Below are positions 19,701 through 29,546 of a stretch of DNA of 64,000 bases, piece after piece (position 1 is the first letter of the stretch; each line of letters begins with the position of its first letter). A model generated the notes under the pieces. It was not told the origin of the DNA. It ran no database searches and saw only the letters and a program-made list of their open reading frames with translations. The translations under genes and the position numbers were made by a program. The stretch is from Brachypterus glaber (taxonomy: Eukaryota; Arthropoda; Insecta; Coleoptera; Kateretidae): positions 34,685,026 through 34,749,025 of the forward strand of contig OY294048.1 in the NCBI GenBank assembly GCA_958510825.1. The letters are read 5' to 3'.

Positions 19701-22700
19701 TAAAATAAATAAAATAAATAAAATAAATAAAATAAATAAAATAAATAAAATAAATAAAATAAATAAAATAAATAAAATAAATAAAATAAATAAAATAAAT
19801 AAAATAAATAAAATAAATAAAATAAATAAAATAAATAAAATAAATAAAATAAATAAAATAAATAAAATAAATAAAATAAATAAAATATATAAAATATATA
19901 AAATAAATAAAGGAATATAGCCATTAAATTGATGTAGACTTGTGCGCCATCTATTTCTAGATGTAGACAACTACTCATACATCTCTTAATCTGGAGACTT
20001 TGAATGGTAGCAAGTTGAAGACTTGTGTGTCTCAAGCACATAGTACCACTAACGGGTGGTTAGACGTAAAATTAGTAAGGACAAAAATTTTTAATTTTAA
20101 ACAAAATTATAAAAATATTAATTTATTATTCCATCAATCTATTTTCTAATCATCGTACAGAGTGATATTGGTAGACTGACAGTTTCGGGCTGCTGGCCCT
20201 CTTCAGTACCAAGAGCCAACTCTGCACGCTGATTAAGAAAACGTTTTTAGACTTTACTCGCAAAAGGAATATATAAGTCTTCAACTTGCTACCATTCAAA
20301 GTCTCCAGATTAGGAGAGGTATGAGTAGTTGTCTACATCTAGAAATAGATGGCGCACAAGTCTACATCAATCTAATGGCTATATTCCTTTTGTGAGTAAA
20401 GTCTAAAAACGTTTTCTTAATCAGAGTGCAGAGTTGACTCTTGGTACTGAAGAAGGCCAGCAGCCCGAAACTGTCAGTCTACAAATATCACTCTGTACGA
20501 TGATTATAAAATAGATTGATGGAATAATAAACAAGTATTATACCTTATAATAAGGTTCTAAAATGTTATAAATAATAATAATTATTAAAATATTCCATTA
20601 ACTAGATTATTATAAAATAAAATAAAATAATCCAAAATACTAAAAAAATTGGTTTCATTAACTAAAAATGGAACTGAAAATTTGGTAATTTTTGTATTTC
20701 TTTCCGTCTACCCGGGAAAAAAGCACTTTCCGCCTGCAAACGAGGTAAGAAAAATGAATTTTAACCTTGTGTATGATAAAACAAATATTATTTCAGTTTG
20801 GATCAACTAAAATGTGTGTTTAAACAAAACATTATCTACCTGAGTTATCTTCCAAAACATTTTTAACATTAGCACCATTCAAGAACCCAAAGTTAGTACC
20901 ACCTACAAAAACATACAAATTTACAGATGCTGGATATTTCAATATTCTTTCATAAATATCAGCAAAATCTCTGTTGTCAACTGTATGATGGCGTTCTGAC
21001 CAGTGGTCAAACCAACCACTCCAGTATTCCATGGCCATTGACGGTTTATTATTCTGATTTTTTTTAAGTGCATCGAATTCGCCTTCTGGATCTGTATTAA
21101 AGTTTGATGTTTGAAATCTAAAATGAATAGTATCTGTTTATTAATTCACTAGCAATTTTAGTTAGTAGGTGACATTTTTGTTCTAAGCTTGTGGGGTTAC
21201 TATTGTGCGCTCTCTCCCATCATATGATTATGAGCGGCAAAGTGAAAAGGATAAGTATGTGATCCCGTGAGATCGAGGAAATCTTTTGTACAAGCCAAAG
21301 GAACTCTGGAGGAACTCTGAAGAACTCTGGAGGAACTCCGAGGAACTCTGGAGGAACTCCGAGAAACTCCGAAGGAACTCAGAGGAACTCCGAGGAATTC
21401 TTTGCAAAAAGGAACTCTTTTGTACAAATTTCAGACGCGGTCAGCAACAATTATTATTTATTACCCATGGAGATTATGGTTTTTATTTTCAAACTAGATG
21501 AGCCGTTACAAACACCTTATCAAAATATCCTAGGTTTTTTTCTTGAACGTAATTTTGGGGAGCAAATTTAATTTTTGTTTCGAAGGGGCGCCAAGTTTGG
21601 TAGAAACCGCCAGAGACTTGAAGGTAATTTTGGGGCGCCTAGTTTGGTAGAAACCGTCAGGTACAAAGCTTTTTTTCTTGAAGGTAAATTTGGGGCGCCA
21701 TTTTTTATTTGAAGGGGCGGCAAGTTTGGTAGTAACCGTTAGGGACAAAGCTTTTTCTCATGAAAGTATTTTTTGTAGGGTCGCCAAGTTTGGTTGAAAC
21801 CGTCAGGGACAAAGCTTTTTTTTTTGAGGGTGCCTTATTGGCAGTAGTGCTTGCATAGCGGTAATTTCTACGGCTTATTTGCCAAAAATCACCCCTTCCA
21901 GAGAGGAACTCTTAAGGAACACAGGAGGAACTCCCAAGAAACTCTGGAGGAACTCCGAGGAACTCCGAAGGAACTCTGAGGAACTCTGAGGAACTCTTTG
22001 CAAAAAGGAACTCTTTTGTACAAATTTCGGACGCGGTGGTCAGCCCCTCGCGTGTAATGCTTGGAAAGCGTATAGCTAACTTCTGATATACCTAAGAAAA
22101 ATGTTGTGCTAACCCGGAGAAAAAGTTTTTATTCATACATAATTATGCATAATTATAGCTATGGTCTGTTTTATCAAGCAAGATAGTAAATTAAAAATCG
22201 CACAGTGAATATTTTCAAAACAGATTCGAATATTGGATGTGCGAATATACTGCGTAGTTTATTTTATAATACATAACTATATTCTATACACAAACATATA
22301 CTATTCAAACCTGTTGTAAAAATATTTACTGTGCGATTTTTAATTTACTATCTTGCTTGATGAAACAGACCATAATTTTACGTAAAATTATGCATAATTA
22401 TGCAAAATTGTGTATGATCATGTCTGGATTTTGACCATGTATGAACTTTGACCCGGTATGATTACACATAATTATGCATAATCATGTATCGGTATATGAA
22501 TAATTATGTATGAGTATATGCATAATTATATATGAGTATACATAGATATATGCCTAATTATGTATGATATGCATAACATTTTATATTTTGGCGAAGGCGC
22601 ACCATATCTGACCATGCATGACAAAGTTTTAATATGATTATACATAATTTGGTATTATTATACCTAAAATTAAGTATAGTTATGCATAATTTTACCTAAA

Positions 22701-25700
22701 ATTATGCATAATCATGCATAATTATGTATGGAAAAAGTCCAAACCAGATAAAAATTTCACACATGGTCGAAATCCAGACATGATCATACAAAATTTGCAT
22801 GATTATGCATAATCATACAAAAACTTTTTCCCTGGGAAGGTAGATAATAAATCGTTTCCGTATTAAATACTGAACGATTATGTAAGTATACTTGGAACCC
22901 CTATCAACTTTAGTTGTTGAATACAAGCTGTTACAGTAAAACATAATGTTGTTCTGTTATTTTTACTGTAAAAACTTCTATTTAGTAACTAAAAATCGTT
23001 CAGTAATATATATACAAATATACTAATAAAGATACAACTTGTATCATATTATGTATTGTATCATACAAATAAGTAATATAATAAATATGAAAATAATATA
23101 ATACATTAAATTGAAATAGGAATTGACGAATGTAGGCATATAAGTATTTCGATGTCTTACAGAAAGAACAAAAGTTTAATGGTTTTTATCATTTTAAAAT
23201 ATCCCTAGTAGAAATTTAACGTTAGAATAACGTTTTTCTAATGTTAGAAAACTGTAATAAAGTACGTTATAAAATATGTGAAAATGTCCTGCTTTCTAAC
23301 GTTAGAATCAAACGTTAGTTACAAACGTTAATCTAAAGTTAGATTTTTAAGTTAGAAATACGTTATAAGTACGATTAATTTCTAACTTTCGGAGGAGGCG
23401 TGGCCAACTAGGAAATTTCTACCTGCTTAATAAAATGGCAGCTGGAGCCAAATTTATTCATATGTATAAATAAATCTTAATATATTTTAGCAATCATAAT
23501 ATTTTTAAACATAATTTCGTTACATTTATTTATAATATAGCTATCTTTTTAGGTGGCCCTAAATATTTTTCGTATAATATGCTGTTATAGTTCGATAAAT
23601 ACGTTTACCTCTCAGAAAAACTTTATATTTAGTTAGTTAATACTTATTTATACATTCAGAATCTTAAAATATTTTTTCAATTCTAATACAGCGTTGCCAG
23701 ACTAACTATAATTTTGACTTTGGGGGATATTTTTTTAAACTTATTATAGAAATAATAAATAATTATCAATCCTAGACACATGGCTGTCTGAAATGAGTAT
23801 TTTCTGCTATATCTTACGTATTAATAATGGAAATTTAAAAAATATTTAAAGCTAGAAAAGGTTAGAAAAAGGTTAGAATTTGGTTGGGAATCTAAAGTTA
23901 GATTTATGTATTTTATAACGTTTTTGTCAAACGTTAGTTTTTAAGGCTAGATTTATATAATTTATAACGTTTTTGTCAAACGTGAGTTTTTAAGGTTATA
24001 TGTATATATTTTATAACGTTTTTTTATAACGTTTGAGACTAAACAAAAAAATGTCACTAATCTAATATTATATTAAGTTAGATTTGAGTACTTTTCTATC
24101 AGGGAATACAGTGTTTAACTTACAAAATATTAGGTAAAGTGCCAGCTGTCCCACGCTTTTTCGCATTATCAGAGGTGGCTAAAAGTTCAACGATCCCATT
24201 ATCTAGCATGAGTTTTCTTAATTGTTTTAAATGTTCTTTATCAGGTCCGTGGCCATCTCTTCCAGACTGGGCAAATTCATTTTCAATTTGAAGCATGATT
24301 ATTGGTCCTTTTTTGGTAAACTGGTAGGGTGCTATTATTTTTAGAAGAACATTAAAATACCTTGTGACGTATTTCATGTATGTTTCTTCAGACGTTCTAA
24401 CTTTTATGCTCTTCTCTCCTAATAGCCAGCTTGGGAAACCTCCAAATTCAAATTCCGCACAAATAAATGGCCCTAAATTTATAAATTAAACAAATTTATT
24501 ATGTTTTTCCTGCATTTTCTTCCTAAACGTCAATATTTTATTTCAAACATAAATAAAACAGAACCTTATATAGGGTATTTTTTGCAATCATTAGCATTAT
24601 CACGTTAATCCACATTATGAAATTTCAGTAGGTTGTTGAAAATTTTACATAATATCTTTTAAACGATTTGAATGGAGGTCTCTACAACTAGAATTATGAA
24701 ACAAAATACGTCTACCCTATCTCTATCTCATTTGTGCTACACTTTCCAGCCAACCAAATAAATACTGTATTTGTTTTTCATACAACAAATACAGTATTTA
24801 TTTGCTTGGCCGGAAAGTGTAGCAGTGAGCGGCACGAACGAACATGTTAATTTGTAGAATAAGATAATTCTACTAAAATTTAGATGGCGGCAGTAATTTC
24901 TTTGATAAAAATAATATAGTTACACTTTTCGCCCGGCCAAGTAAATATTGTATTTGTTCAACAAAGAACAAATACAGAATTTGTTTGGTTGGGTGGAAGT
25001 GGGAGTGTATGTATGTCTTCTATCCTTTTTGGGTAGAACTTTTGTCCCTGTCTAATCTAACGGGAGAAATCTCCATTAGAGATTATAATTTTTGTATATG
25101 ATACATTAGGGTGGACCTTATATATTTTTGTTATCTTAAAATTTTCATTTCGTTTTAACTAGAAAATTCTGTAAATATGAGAGTGATTCAACTTCTTTAA
25201 GGGTCCTAATTAGGCCCCTAAAATTCATAAATTACCCATAAATCGTTAAAAATCGTTGAAAACTGTCTGCAATTTTTGTATAAGTGAAAAGTTTAAAAGG
25301 CCTGAAATCTTATTTTTTTTTCTTTTAAGCATACAAAATTATGTGCCAAATTTCAAAATGATTAAAGATTCTAAACCGTGTTGAAAATCCGCAAAATTTT
25401 CCCCTATATATCACTATAGCTTATGAATTTCTACCACAAATGTGAGTCAAACGATAATTATAATCAACCATTTTAAAAATGTATCAGATTGAACTGAATT
25501 TACTTTTATTTAATGAATGCTAATATTTAATTATAATATTAAAATGATTTAACTAAAACAAAACGAGCTATGTGCCAATTAAGAGGTCCTAAATATTTGG
25601 CGCTTAGCTCGTTTTGTTTTAGTTAAGTCATTTTAATATTATGAATAATTATTAAAATTAGTCCAGTCAAATAATAAATGTAAATTGCTATAAATTTACA

Positions 25701-28538
25701 CGGGCTAATATTTTAAAGGGTAGTAGTGAATGGTAACAGAACACTCATGTTAGTTTTTCACCGGGTGATTTGGTTAAGGGGTGTCCGCTATCTTGAATTT
25801 TAGGGGTGAGTTGCTTAATATGCATCTTACGTTAAAAATGAATATAACCAATTTTTTTAAGGAAGAAATTTCCAACTATTTTTGTACGGATAATTTTTTT
25901 AATATATGAATAACAATAGAGTTAATTTAAAAATAACCATGTTGGAGATGAAATTGTTTTTTTCTATTTTTCAGCAAAATTATTAATCGGATGATAAAAG
26001 TGGTTATGAGCAAAGTTGTAGCTCTTAAAATTCTCTATGTTTCATATGTTATAAATTTCCATAGGTAATTTGGCACGATTGCAGAGGGCGCAACTCAACT
26101 TTCAGCGCCCACTGTAACAGTAACAAAATACTTATGAAAATGCATAATATATCAAATTTCAAGAGCTACAAGTTTGCACATAAGTAGGCACTTTTATCTT
26201 CCGATAAATAATTTGGCTGAAAAAATGAAAAAAACAATCCAAACAATGGCATTTTTAAGGCATGTGCAAAAATTGTTTACTATGGGTTCCAGAAATATTA
26301 AATAAAAACTACTTTTTAGATGTACCCTTAGGAGGGTCGTAGCTCCCTTAGGGCTTACTTCCAGACCAACCTTTATAAGAACTTTTTCTCATATTTTTTA
26401 ACGTCACCTATTAAATTTCTCGAACTTATTTCTGAATAACTCTGTATAATAATAAATATGATTAATAATCAGGTATATAAACAGGGTTGGGAGCAACACA
26501 GTTAACCAGGTATATATTACGTAGGTTTAGGTTTTAATTTTAATAATTTTTAATAATTTGGGAATCAGCTTTTAACTACTACATCACAACTCATCCTTTT
26601 CAACTGGACCACACCTTAGAACCACTTTTATTATCAGGGGTAATATCATATAATATCAAGTGATACTAGGTTATGTATCGGTGTTTTTTTACATTACTAT
26701 TACATTTTACAACAAAATATTTCGGCTGTTTAAGGCGTTCATATTGGAAATATGTTTTTTCTGTGAGGTGGCTTTCGATGTGGTAATTAAAACTTTTTTT
26801 TATTTCAACTTTAGTTCATTTTTACCATTTTTTATTACAAAATTTGATCCCATCACTGCTTCTTAGTTATATGATTATATGGGGTTATGTAATAATACTC
26901 GGTTGCAAGTTTGTGCTTTTAAGTAAATAAGTTAAGTTTTTTTTAATTTTTGAATACCTTCCCCGGACAACATCCATAAACTCATGAGGCCTCATGAGAG
27001 CATCATGTTATGATTTTCACGTTTTGTACTCATACGAACATCATGATGAGCACATCTCATGATTTTGTGATCATGTTATGAGTTTGTCATACATTTAACT
27101 TTAAATCATTAAATGATGTCATAATGATTTCCACATGAAATAGCAAATGTTGCCCGGGACCCGATTGAGAACGATTGCCGAATAATACAGGCTTCTGTAA
27201 TGTTTCAATTTCAGTGCACTTGACAGCGTTATGCTATAGGTGGCCCCACATGTTATTTTCTACCACTAACTAAACTTATTAAACGAATAAAGTCGCCTTC
27301 TAAGAATACTAGTATTAAAAGGCAGCTGTCTTTATAAGGATATACTACTAGTAGTAACTAGTAATTAACTTGCTGGTCAGCTAATTCGATACACATTATC
27401 GGATTGGTATGGTGAGCCGTAGATATCTGGAGGCTTTAGCCTAGAGGAACTAGTTCCTCCAGTCATCTTGAGGAACATTTCCACTGGGAAGTTTCCAGGG
27501 GGAACATCCTGATATCCTCAAGTTGTTGAAAATGGATTTAAGTGGGGGTGTATGTATAGAGGGATCGATTTTTTCGTTATTTTTTTGGTATCTCTTCGCG
27601 TTTTCAAGATATGAGCAAAAAGGTGTGTGTGTATGTGATCTTTTTAAGCAGGGTAATTTCCTTTTTTTAATTTCGCAGTCAATTTAAATTTCACGGTTAA
27701 TTTAAATTTAAGTTTGCGCATGCGCATTCCGTAGACCGCTGCTAGATCTTCATAACATGATCTCGTAATGACTTTACAATGAAGAGTCATCTGTATGCGT
27801 TCATGAACTCAGAGGAAATCATTAAATGATGTCATAATGACTTACCAGGGGAAATAGAAAATGTTGTCCGGGTCAGAGCAAATTTGTGGTTAGCTTAGTT
27901 AATCTAGCTGAGCTAAGTTAGCTCCTAAATTTAATTTAAAGGCATCCAAAAATTGAAATAAATATAAGCTAACTTACAAAACAACGTCTTACAAAAAAAC
28001 AACCGTGTCACGTTATCATATGTTCCCACTTTGCCGATCATAATCACAGAGGAGAGATAGCACGATAGTAATGTGATTAACTTGGTTGATTGCTTTTTTA
28101 CACAACCCCATATAATCATTATGTATTATACATATACATACCTGGTCTTAATATAACAAACAAATCCTCATCTTGTGCTGTCTTCAAAAACTCTTCCAAA
28201 TGTAAAAAATCAGACATATCCGAATTACCATCACCAAAATCATAAACTCCATTTTGAGGTTCATGTAAATTCCATGGCACATAAGTTTCGACAGTATTTA
28301 ACCCAGCAGCTCTGATTTTTCTCAATCTATCTCCCCAATATGCTCTGGGTGTTCTAAAGTAGTGAAATGCTCCACTATATATTAAAAATTCTTTGCCATT
28401 TAGTATAAAGTACTGCTGGTCAGTGTTTAAACCACTTGAAACTTCGCTTACATTGTAGTATTGGTAATTGGTTGGTAAATCTTGGCCAGATACTACTAAA
28501 GAAAACAGTGTTGTCACAAATATTTTATAAAAATTCAT
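16778..28538 (-). CDS. Gene D: GH35 beta-galactosidase (GLB1-like), four exons
   Basis: Exons (complement): 28142-28538, 24124-24472, 20840-21117, 16778-17727; all junctions are GT/AG and the join gives 657 residues. It starts with a signal peptide (MNFYKIFVTTLFSLVVSGQ), then [56 protein letters not shown], the acid/base region LQIENEF (Glu198), the nucleophile region MAMEYWSGWFDHW (Glu279), [13 protein letters not shown] and SYDYNAPL, and the beta domains with [11 protein letters not shown] and GPQQTLYLPAPLL. Both catalytic glutamates are kept, but the usual ENEYG reads ENEFA, so the pocket may differ. Likely a secreted or lysosomal galactosidase. Introns of 3.7, 3.0 and 3.1 kb are full of transposable elements; intron 3 holds sense-strand hammerhead motifs and a 1.68-kb simple array. 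Intron positions match none in A or C. The start codon lies in a 30-bp perfect palindrome; a TATATAT stretch lies near 28630. Confidence 0.9.
18008..18204. repeat. Arm of a hammerhead-bearing foldback element, copy 1 (intron 3 of D)
   Basis: About 95% identical to 20078-20274: AAATTTTTAATTTTAAACAA, TTATTATTCCATCAA, ATCATCGTACAGAGTGATAT, the hammerhead stretch, and GATTAAGAAAACGTTTTTAG. It is followed by the 9-bp array and then the element core in reverse orientation (19912-20040); a matching right arm is missing. Copy 1 therefore looks rearranged. Confidence 0.8.
18098..18142 (-). ncRNA. Type I hammerhead ribozyme motif (copy 1)
   Basis: On the minus strand: helix I TTGGTA/TACCAA, core CTGAAGA, helix II GGTC-CAGCA-GCCC (one mismatch), GAA, helix III ACT-TTC-AGT, and cleavage triplet GTC just before TACCAA. 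All catalytic-core positions match the hammerhead consensus. Because gene D is on the same strand, the motif would be present in intron 3 of its pre-mRNA. Confidence 0.75.
18232..19910. repeat. Tandem array of the 9-bp unit TAAATAAAA (about 185 copies)
   Basis: Nearly perfect 9-mer array of 1.68 kb in intron 3 of gene D. Nine consecutive units at about 18893-18976 carry the same T-to-C change (CAAATAAAA), a sign of local block expansion. Small phase breaks occur near 18375-18405 and two TATATAAAA-type units near the right end. It sits between a foldback arm and the foldback core. The long Phe/Leu/Ile/Tyr open frames across it are a consequence of the 9-bp period, not genes. Confidence 0.98.
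19912..20040 (-). repeat. Foldback element core, reverse orientation
   Basis: GGAATATAGCCATTAAATTG, ATGTAGACTTGTGCGCCATC, TATTTCTAGATG and CTTTGAATGGTAGCAAGTTG are the reverse complement of the core at 20271-20392. The core is therefore inverted in relation to the left arm compared with copy 2. Confidence 0.8.
20168..20212 (-). ncRNA. Type I hammerhead ribozyme motif (copy 2, left arm), best match
   Basis: The 45 nt split exactly into helix I TTGGTA, core CTGAAGA, helix II GGGC-CAGCA-GCCC, core GAA, helix III ACT-GTC-AGT, cleavage C17 in the GTC triplet, and helix I' TACCAA. Every helix is perfectly paired and every core residue is consensus. Cleavage is predicted after the C preceding TACCAA. 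It is in sense orientation within intron 3 of gene D. No self-cleavage data are available here. Confidence 0.85.
20441..20485 (+). ncRNA. Type I hammerhead ribozyme motif (copy 2, right arm)
   Basis: Plus strand: TTGGTA, CTGAAGA, AGGC-CAGCA-GCCC, GAA, ACT-GTC-AGT, C, TACAAA. Core and cleavage triplet are intact. Helix I has one mismatch (TACAAA for TACCAA) and helix II loses its first pair (A opposite C). It is antisense to gene D. Confidence 0.72.
20531..20839. other. Remaining part of intron 3 of gene D next to exon 3
   Basis: AT-rich sequence up to the splice donor GTAGAT that follows exon 3. No further repeat was recognised. Confidence 0.4.
21290..22035. repeat. Composite tandem repeats: GGAACTC-rich blocks around a ~65-bp array
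   Basis: Two blocks rich in GGAACTCYGAGGAACTC (about 21297-21435 and 21905-22040) end alike in AACTCTTTTGTACAAATTTC and GACGCGG. Between them lies a tandem array of about 65 bp containing TTTTGGGGCGCC, AAGTTTGGTAGAAACCGTCA and GGGACAAAGCTTTTT, four to five copies. All in intron 2 of gene D; no coding role seen. Confidence 0.8.
22113..22836. mobile_element. Inverted-repeat element with an ATTATGCATAAT palindromic kernel
   Basis: Ends CCCGGAGAAAAAGTTTTT and AAAAACTTTTTCCCTGGG are inverted repeats. The interior consists largely of degenerate copies of ATTATGCATAAT and related ATGATCATGT words, about a dozen in both orientations. A 215-bp MITE has inserted at 22160-22374. Intron 2 of gene D. Confidence 0.75.
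22160..22374. mobile_element. 215-bp MITE, copy 1
   Basis: Terminal inverted repeats begin TATGGTCTGTTT-ATCAAGC and continue AAGATAGTAAATTAAAAATC, GCACAGTGAATA. The centre holds CAATATTCGAATCTG-like and AACTATATTCTATACAC segments. Same family as 50357-50571 and 51073-51260. TA at both ends suggests TA target duplication. Confidence 0.92.
23203..24105. mobile_element. ~900-bp element with AACGTTA palindromic kernel, copy 1
   Basis: Ends CCCTAGTAGAAATTTAACG and GTACTTTTCTATCAGGG. Both flanks of the interior are saturated with TAACGTTA / AAACGTTAG words. The centre holds non-repetitive sequence with GGAGGAGGCGTGGCCAAC and a long AT-rich stretch. A second copy lies in inverted orientation at 60798-61701. 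No open frame. Intron 2 of gene D, immediately beside exon 2. Confidence 0.9.
24736..25000. repeat. Two related hairpin repeats
   Basis: 24736-24824 pairs GCTACACTTTCCAGCCAACC with GGCCGGAAAGTGTAGC across AAATACTGTATTTG. 24914-25000 is a diverged second version (CACTTTTCGCCCGGCCAAG ... GGTTGGGTGGAAGTG). Both stems are about 35-40 bp. Probably tiny foldback or MITE elements. Confidence 0.7.
25534..25643. repeat. 45-bp-stem hairpin
   Basis: Arms of 45 bp with three mismatches, running from ATAATATTAAAATGA, then AACTAAAACAAAACGAGCTA to GCCA, around a 20-bp loop. Small inverted-repeat element in intron 1 of gene D. Confidence 0.8.
26962..27158. mobile_element. Small CCCGG-ended element with TCATGA kernel
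   Basis: Ends CCCGGACAACAT and ATGTTGCCCGGG. The interior is rich in CATGATG, CTCATGAGG and TGATCATG words in both orientations. A right-hand half of a relative, ending ATGTTGTCCGGG, is at about 27740-27872, sharing AAATCATTAAATGATGTCAT. Confidence 0.7.
27434..27535. repeat. Short cluster of GGAACTAGTTCC-like palindromic words
   Basis: GAGGAACTAGTTCCTCC, GAGGAACATTTCC, GGGAAGTTTCC and GGGGGAACATCC within 100 bp, flanked by GATATC words. A minor member of the palindrome-kernel class. Confidence 0.4.
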
Positions 28539-28565
28539 TTTAGTACTGATATCAGTACTAAAATG
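28536..28565. promoter_or_regulatory. 30-bp perfect palindrome spanning the gene D start codon
   Basis: The sequence begins CATTTTAGTACTGAT and continues with its exact reverse complement, so ATG starts occur at both ends, one on each strand. The minus-strand one starts gene D. In RNA the leader could fold onto the start codon. Whether it regulates anything is unknown. Confidence 0.6.
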
Positions 28566-28935
28566 ATATAATGATATGAATTAAAATGTGATGCTTATAC
28601 AATTATTTTGAGATTTGGCTTGTTCGATATATAGGGGAGACTTGTTTCAAAATTTTTATTTTAAATAATAAACTGTTTTATTCGTCAGAAATTTAATTCA
28701 TTGATATAACAACACAAGCCGTGAAGATATGTAGGTAATACTTTACATTTCATGGTGTTCTGTTGAAAGTGAAGTATATTGCGTTTTCCCTCGTTATACT
28801 TCCCAACCACTCTTTTGTTATTTTTACACCATAATATAAATTTTTTGTTTATACATGTTTTTTTATCAAAAATGTTAAGAATATGTTTATCAAATCTAGT
28901 AACGTTTTCGGAACGGCAATTTCACGATATGAGGA
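28566..28935 (-). other. Upstream region of gene D
   Basis: Probable promoter region on the minus strand. A TATATAT stretch near 28630-28638, about 95 bp from the ATG, is a possible TATA box. No repeat recognised. Confidence 0.3.
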
Positions 28936-29067
28936 CCCTATTGAAAATTACGGGTCTGGGCGGGTATAAATGGTGCACAAACCGGACTTGAGCTGATTAA
29001 ATTCACCAGCTCAAGTCCAGTTTGTGCACCATTTATACCCGCCCAGACCCGTCATTTTCAATAAGGG
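28936..29067. repeat. ~60-bp-stem hairpin with GC-rich arms
   Basis: Arms CCCTATTGAAAATTACGG, GTCTGGGCGGGTATAAATGG, TGCACAAACCGGACTTGAGC against the reverse complement with only three or four differences; loop about 13 bp. Strikingly GC-richer than its surroundings. Likely a recent foldback element, or the junction of an inverted duplication. Confidence 0.85.
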
Positions 29068-29125
29068 AGAATTTTCAAATAATCGTGTTTTTTTAAATAC
29101 CCTATAGGAGCGCACAGACAAACCG

Positions 29126-29546
29126 CCCTAGTAGCAATTTTTGTCAAGTCTTGAGCAAGTCTGGCTCAAGATTCTTGATCAAGTAACTGCATCCAGACTT
29201 TGACAATTCTGGCCCAAGATACTGCCGAATGATTCTTTATCAAGAATTGTCAAAGAATTGCTTAAGATACTTCATCAAGATTGTTGAGCAAGACTCTAGC
29301 GTTTTTCACGCAAGAGTAGGTCAAGATTCTTGACCAAGAATCTTGTCAAATTCTTGCTACAGTCTTGACGAACAGACTTGACAAAGTATTGCTAAACGCT
29401 CTGCTTCCAGAATCTTGCTAAAGTCTTGCCCAAGTCTGGATACATAATCTTGATTAACTCTCTTGCTCAAGAATTGTCCAATTCTTTACAAAAAACTTTG
29501 TCAAGTACTCTGGTCAAGAAACTTGTCCAAGATCAATGTTACTAGG
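29126..29546. mobile_element. Element with CTTGATCAAG palindromic kernel
   Basis: Begins CCCTAGTAGCAATTTTTG and ends CAATGTTACTAGG, giving inverted CCTAGTARCA ends. The interior of about 400 bp is almost entirely degenerate TCTTGATCAAGA / TTGTCAAG words, more than 25 in both orientations. No open frame. Its termini resemble those of the AACGTTA elements. Confidence 0.78.

Larger units (their letters stand above)
20078..20530. mobile_element. Foldback element with hammerhead ribozymes in both arms, copy 2
   Basis: Two arms of about 150-190 bp (20078-20274 and 20387-20530), about 95% identical in inverted orientation, around a core of about 115 bp containing AGATGGCGCACAAGTCTAC. No open frame. 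Each arm carries a complete hammerhead motif. Hammerheads in terminal repeats are known from Penelope-like retroelements and retrozymes; the parent of this element is not identified. It lies in intron 3 of gene D. Confidence 0.82.
24473..28141 (-). other. Intron 1 of gene D (overview)
   Basis: 3.67 kb with several hairpin elements (24736-25000, 25534-25643), a Cys-rich-free AT background, a CCCGG-ended element (26962-27158) and related fragments to 27872. From about 25650 to 26960 I see only unremarkable AT-rich sequence with no recognised gene or boundary. Confidence 0.6.

Noticed and set aside
18197..20041. Open frames of 530-614 residues made of Phe-Tyr-Leu or Phe-Ile-Leu repeats
   Set aside because: They are read-through of a 9-bp tandem array that has no stop in these frames; not a protein-coding gene.
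21290..22035. Regularly spaced GGAACTC blocks as a possible CRISPR-like array
   Set aside because: Spacing is irregular, no unique spacers exist, and the genome is eukaryotic; it is a composite minisatellite.
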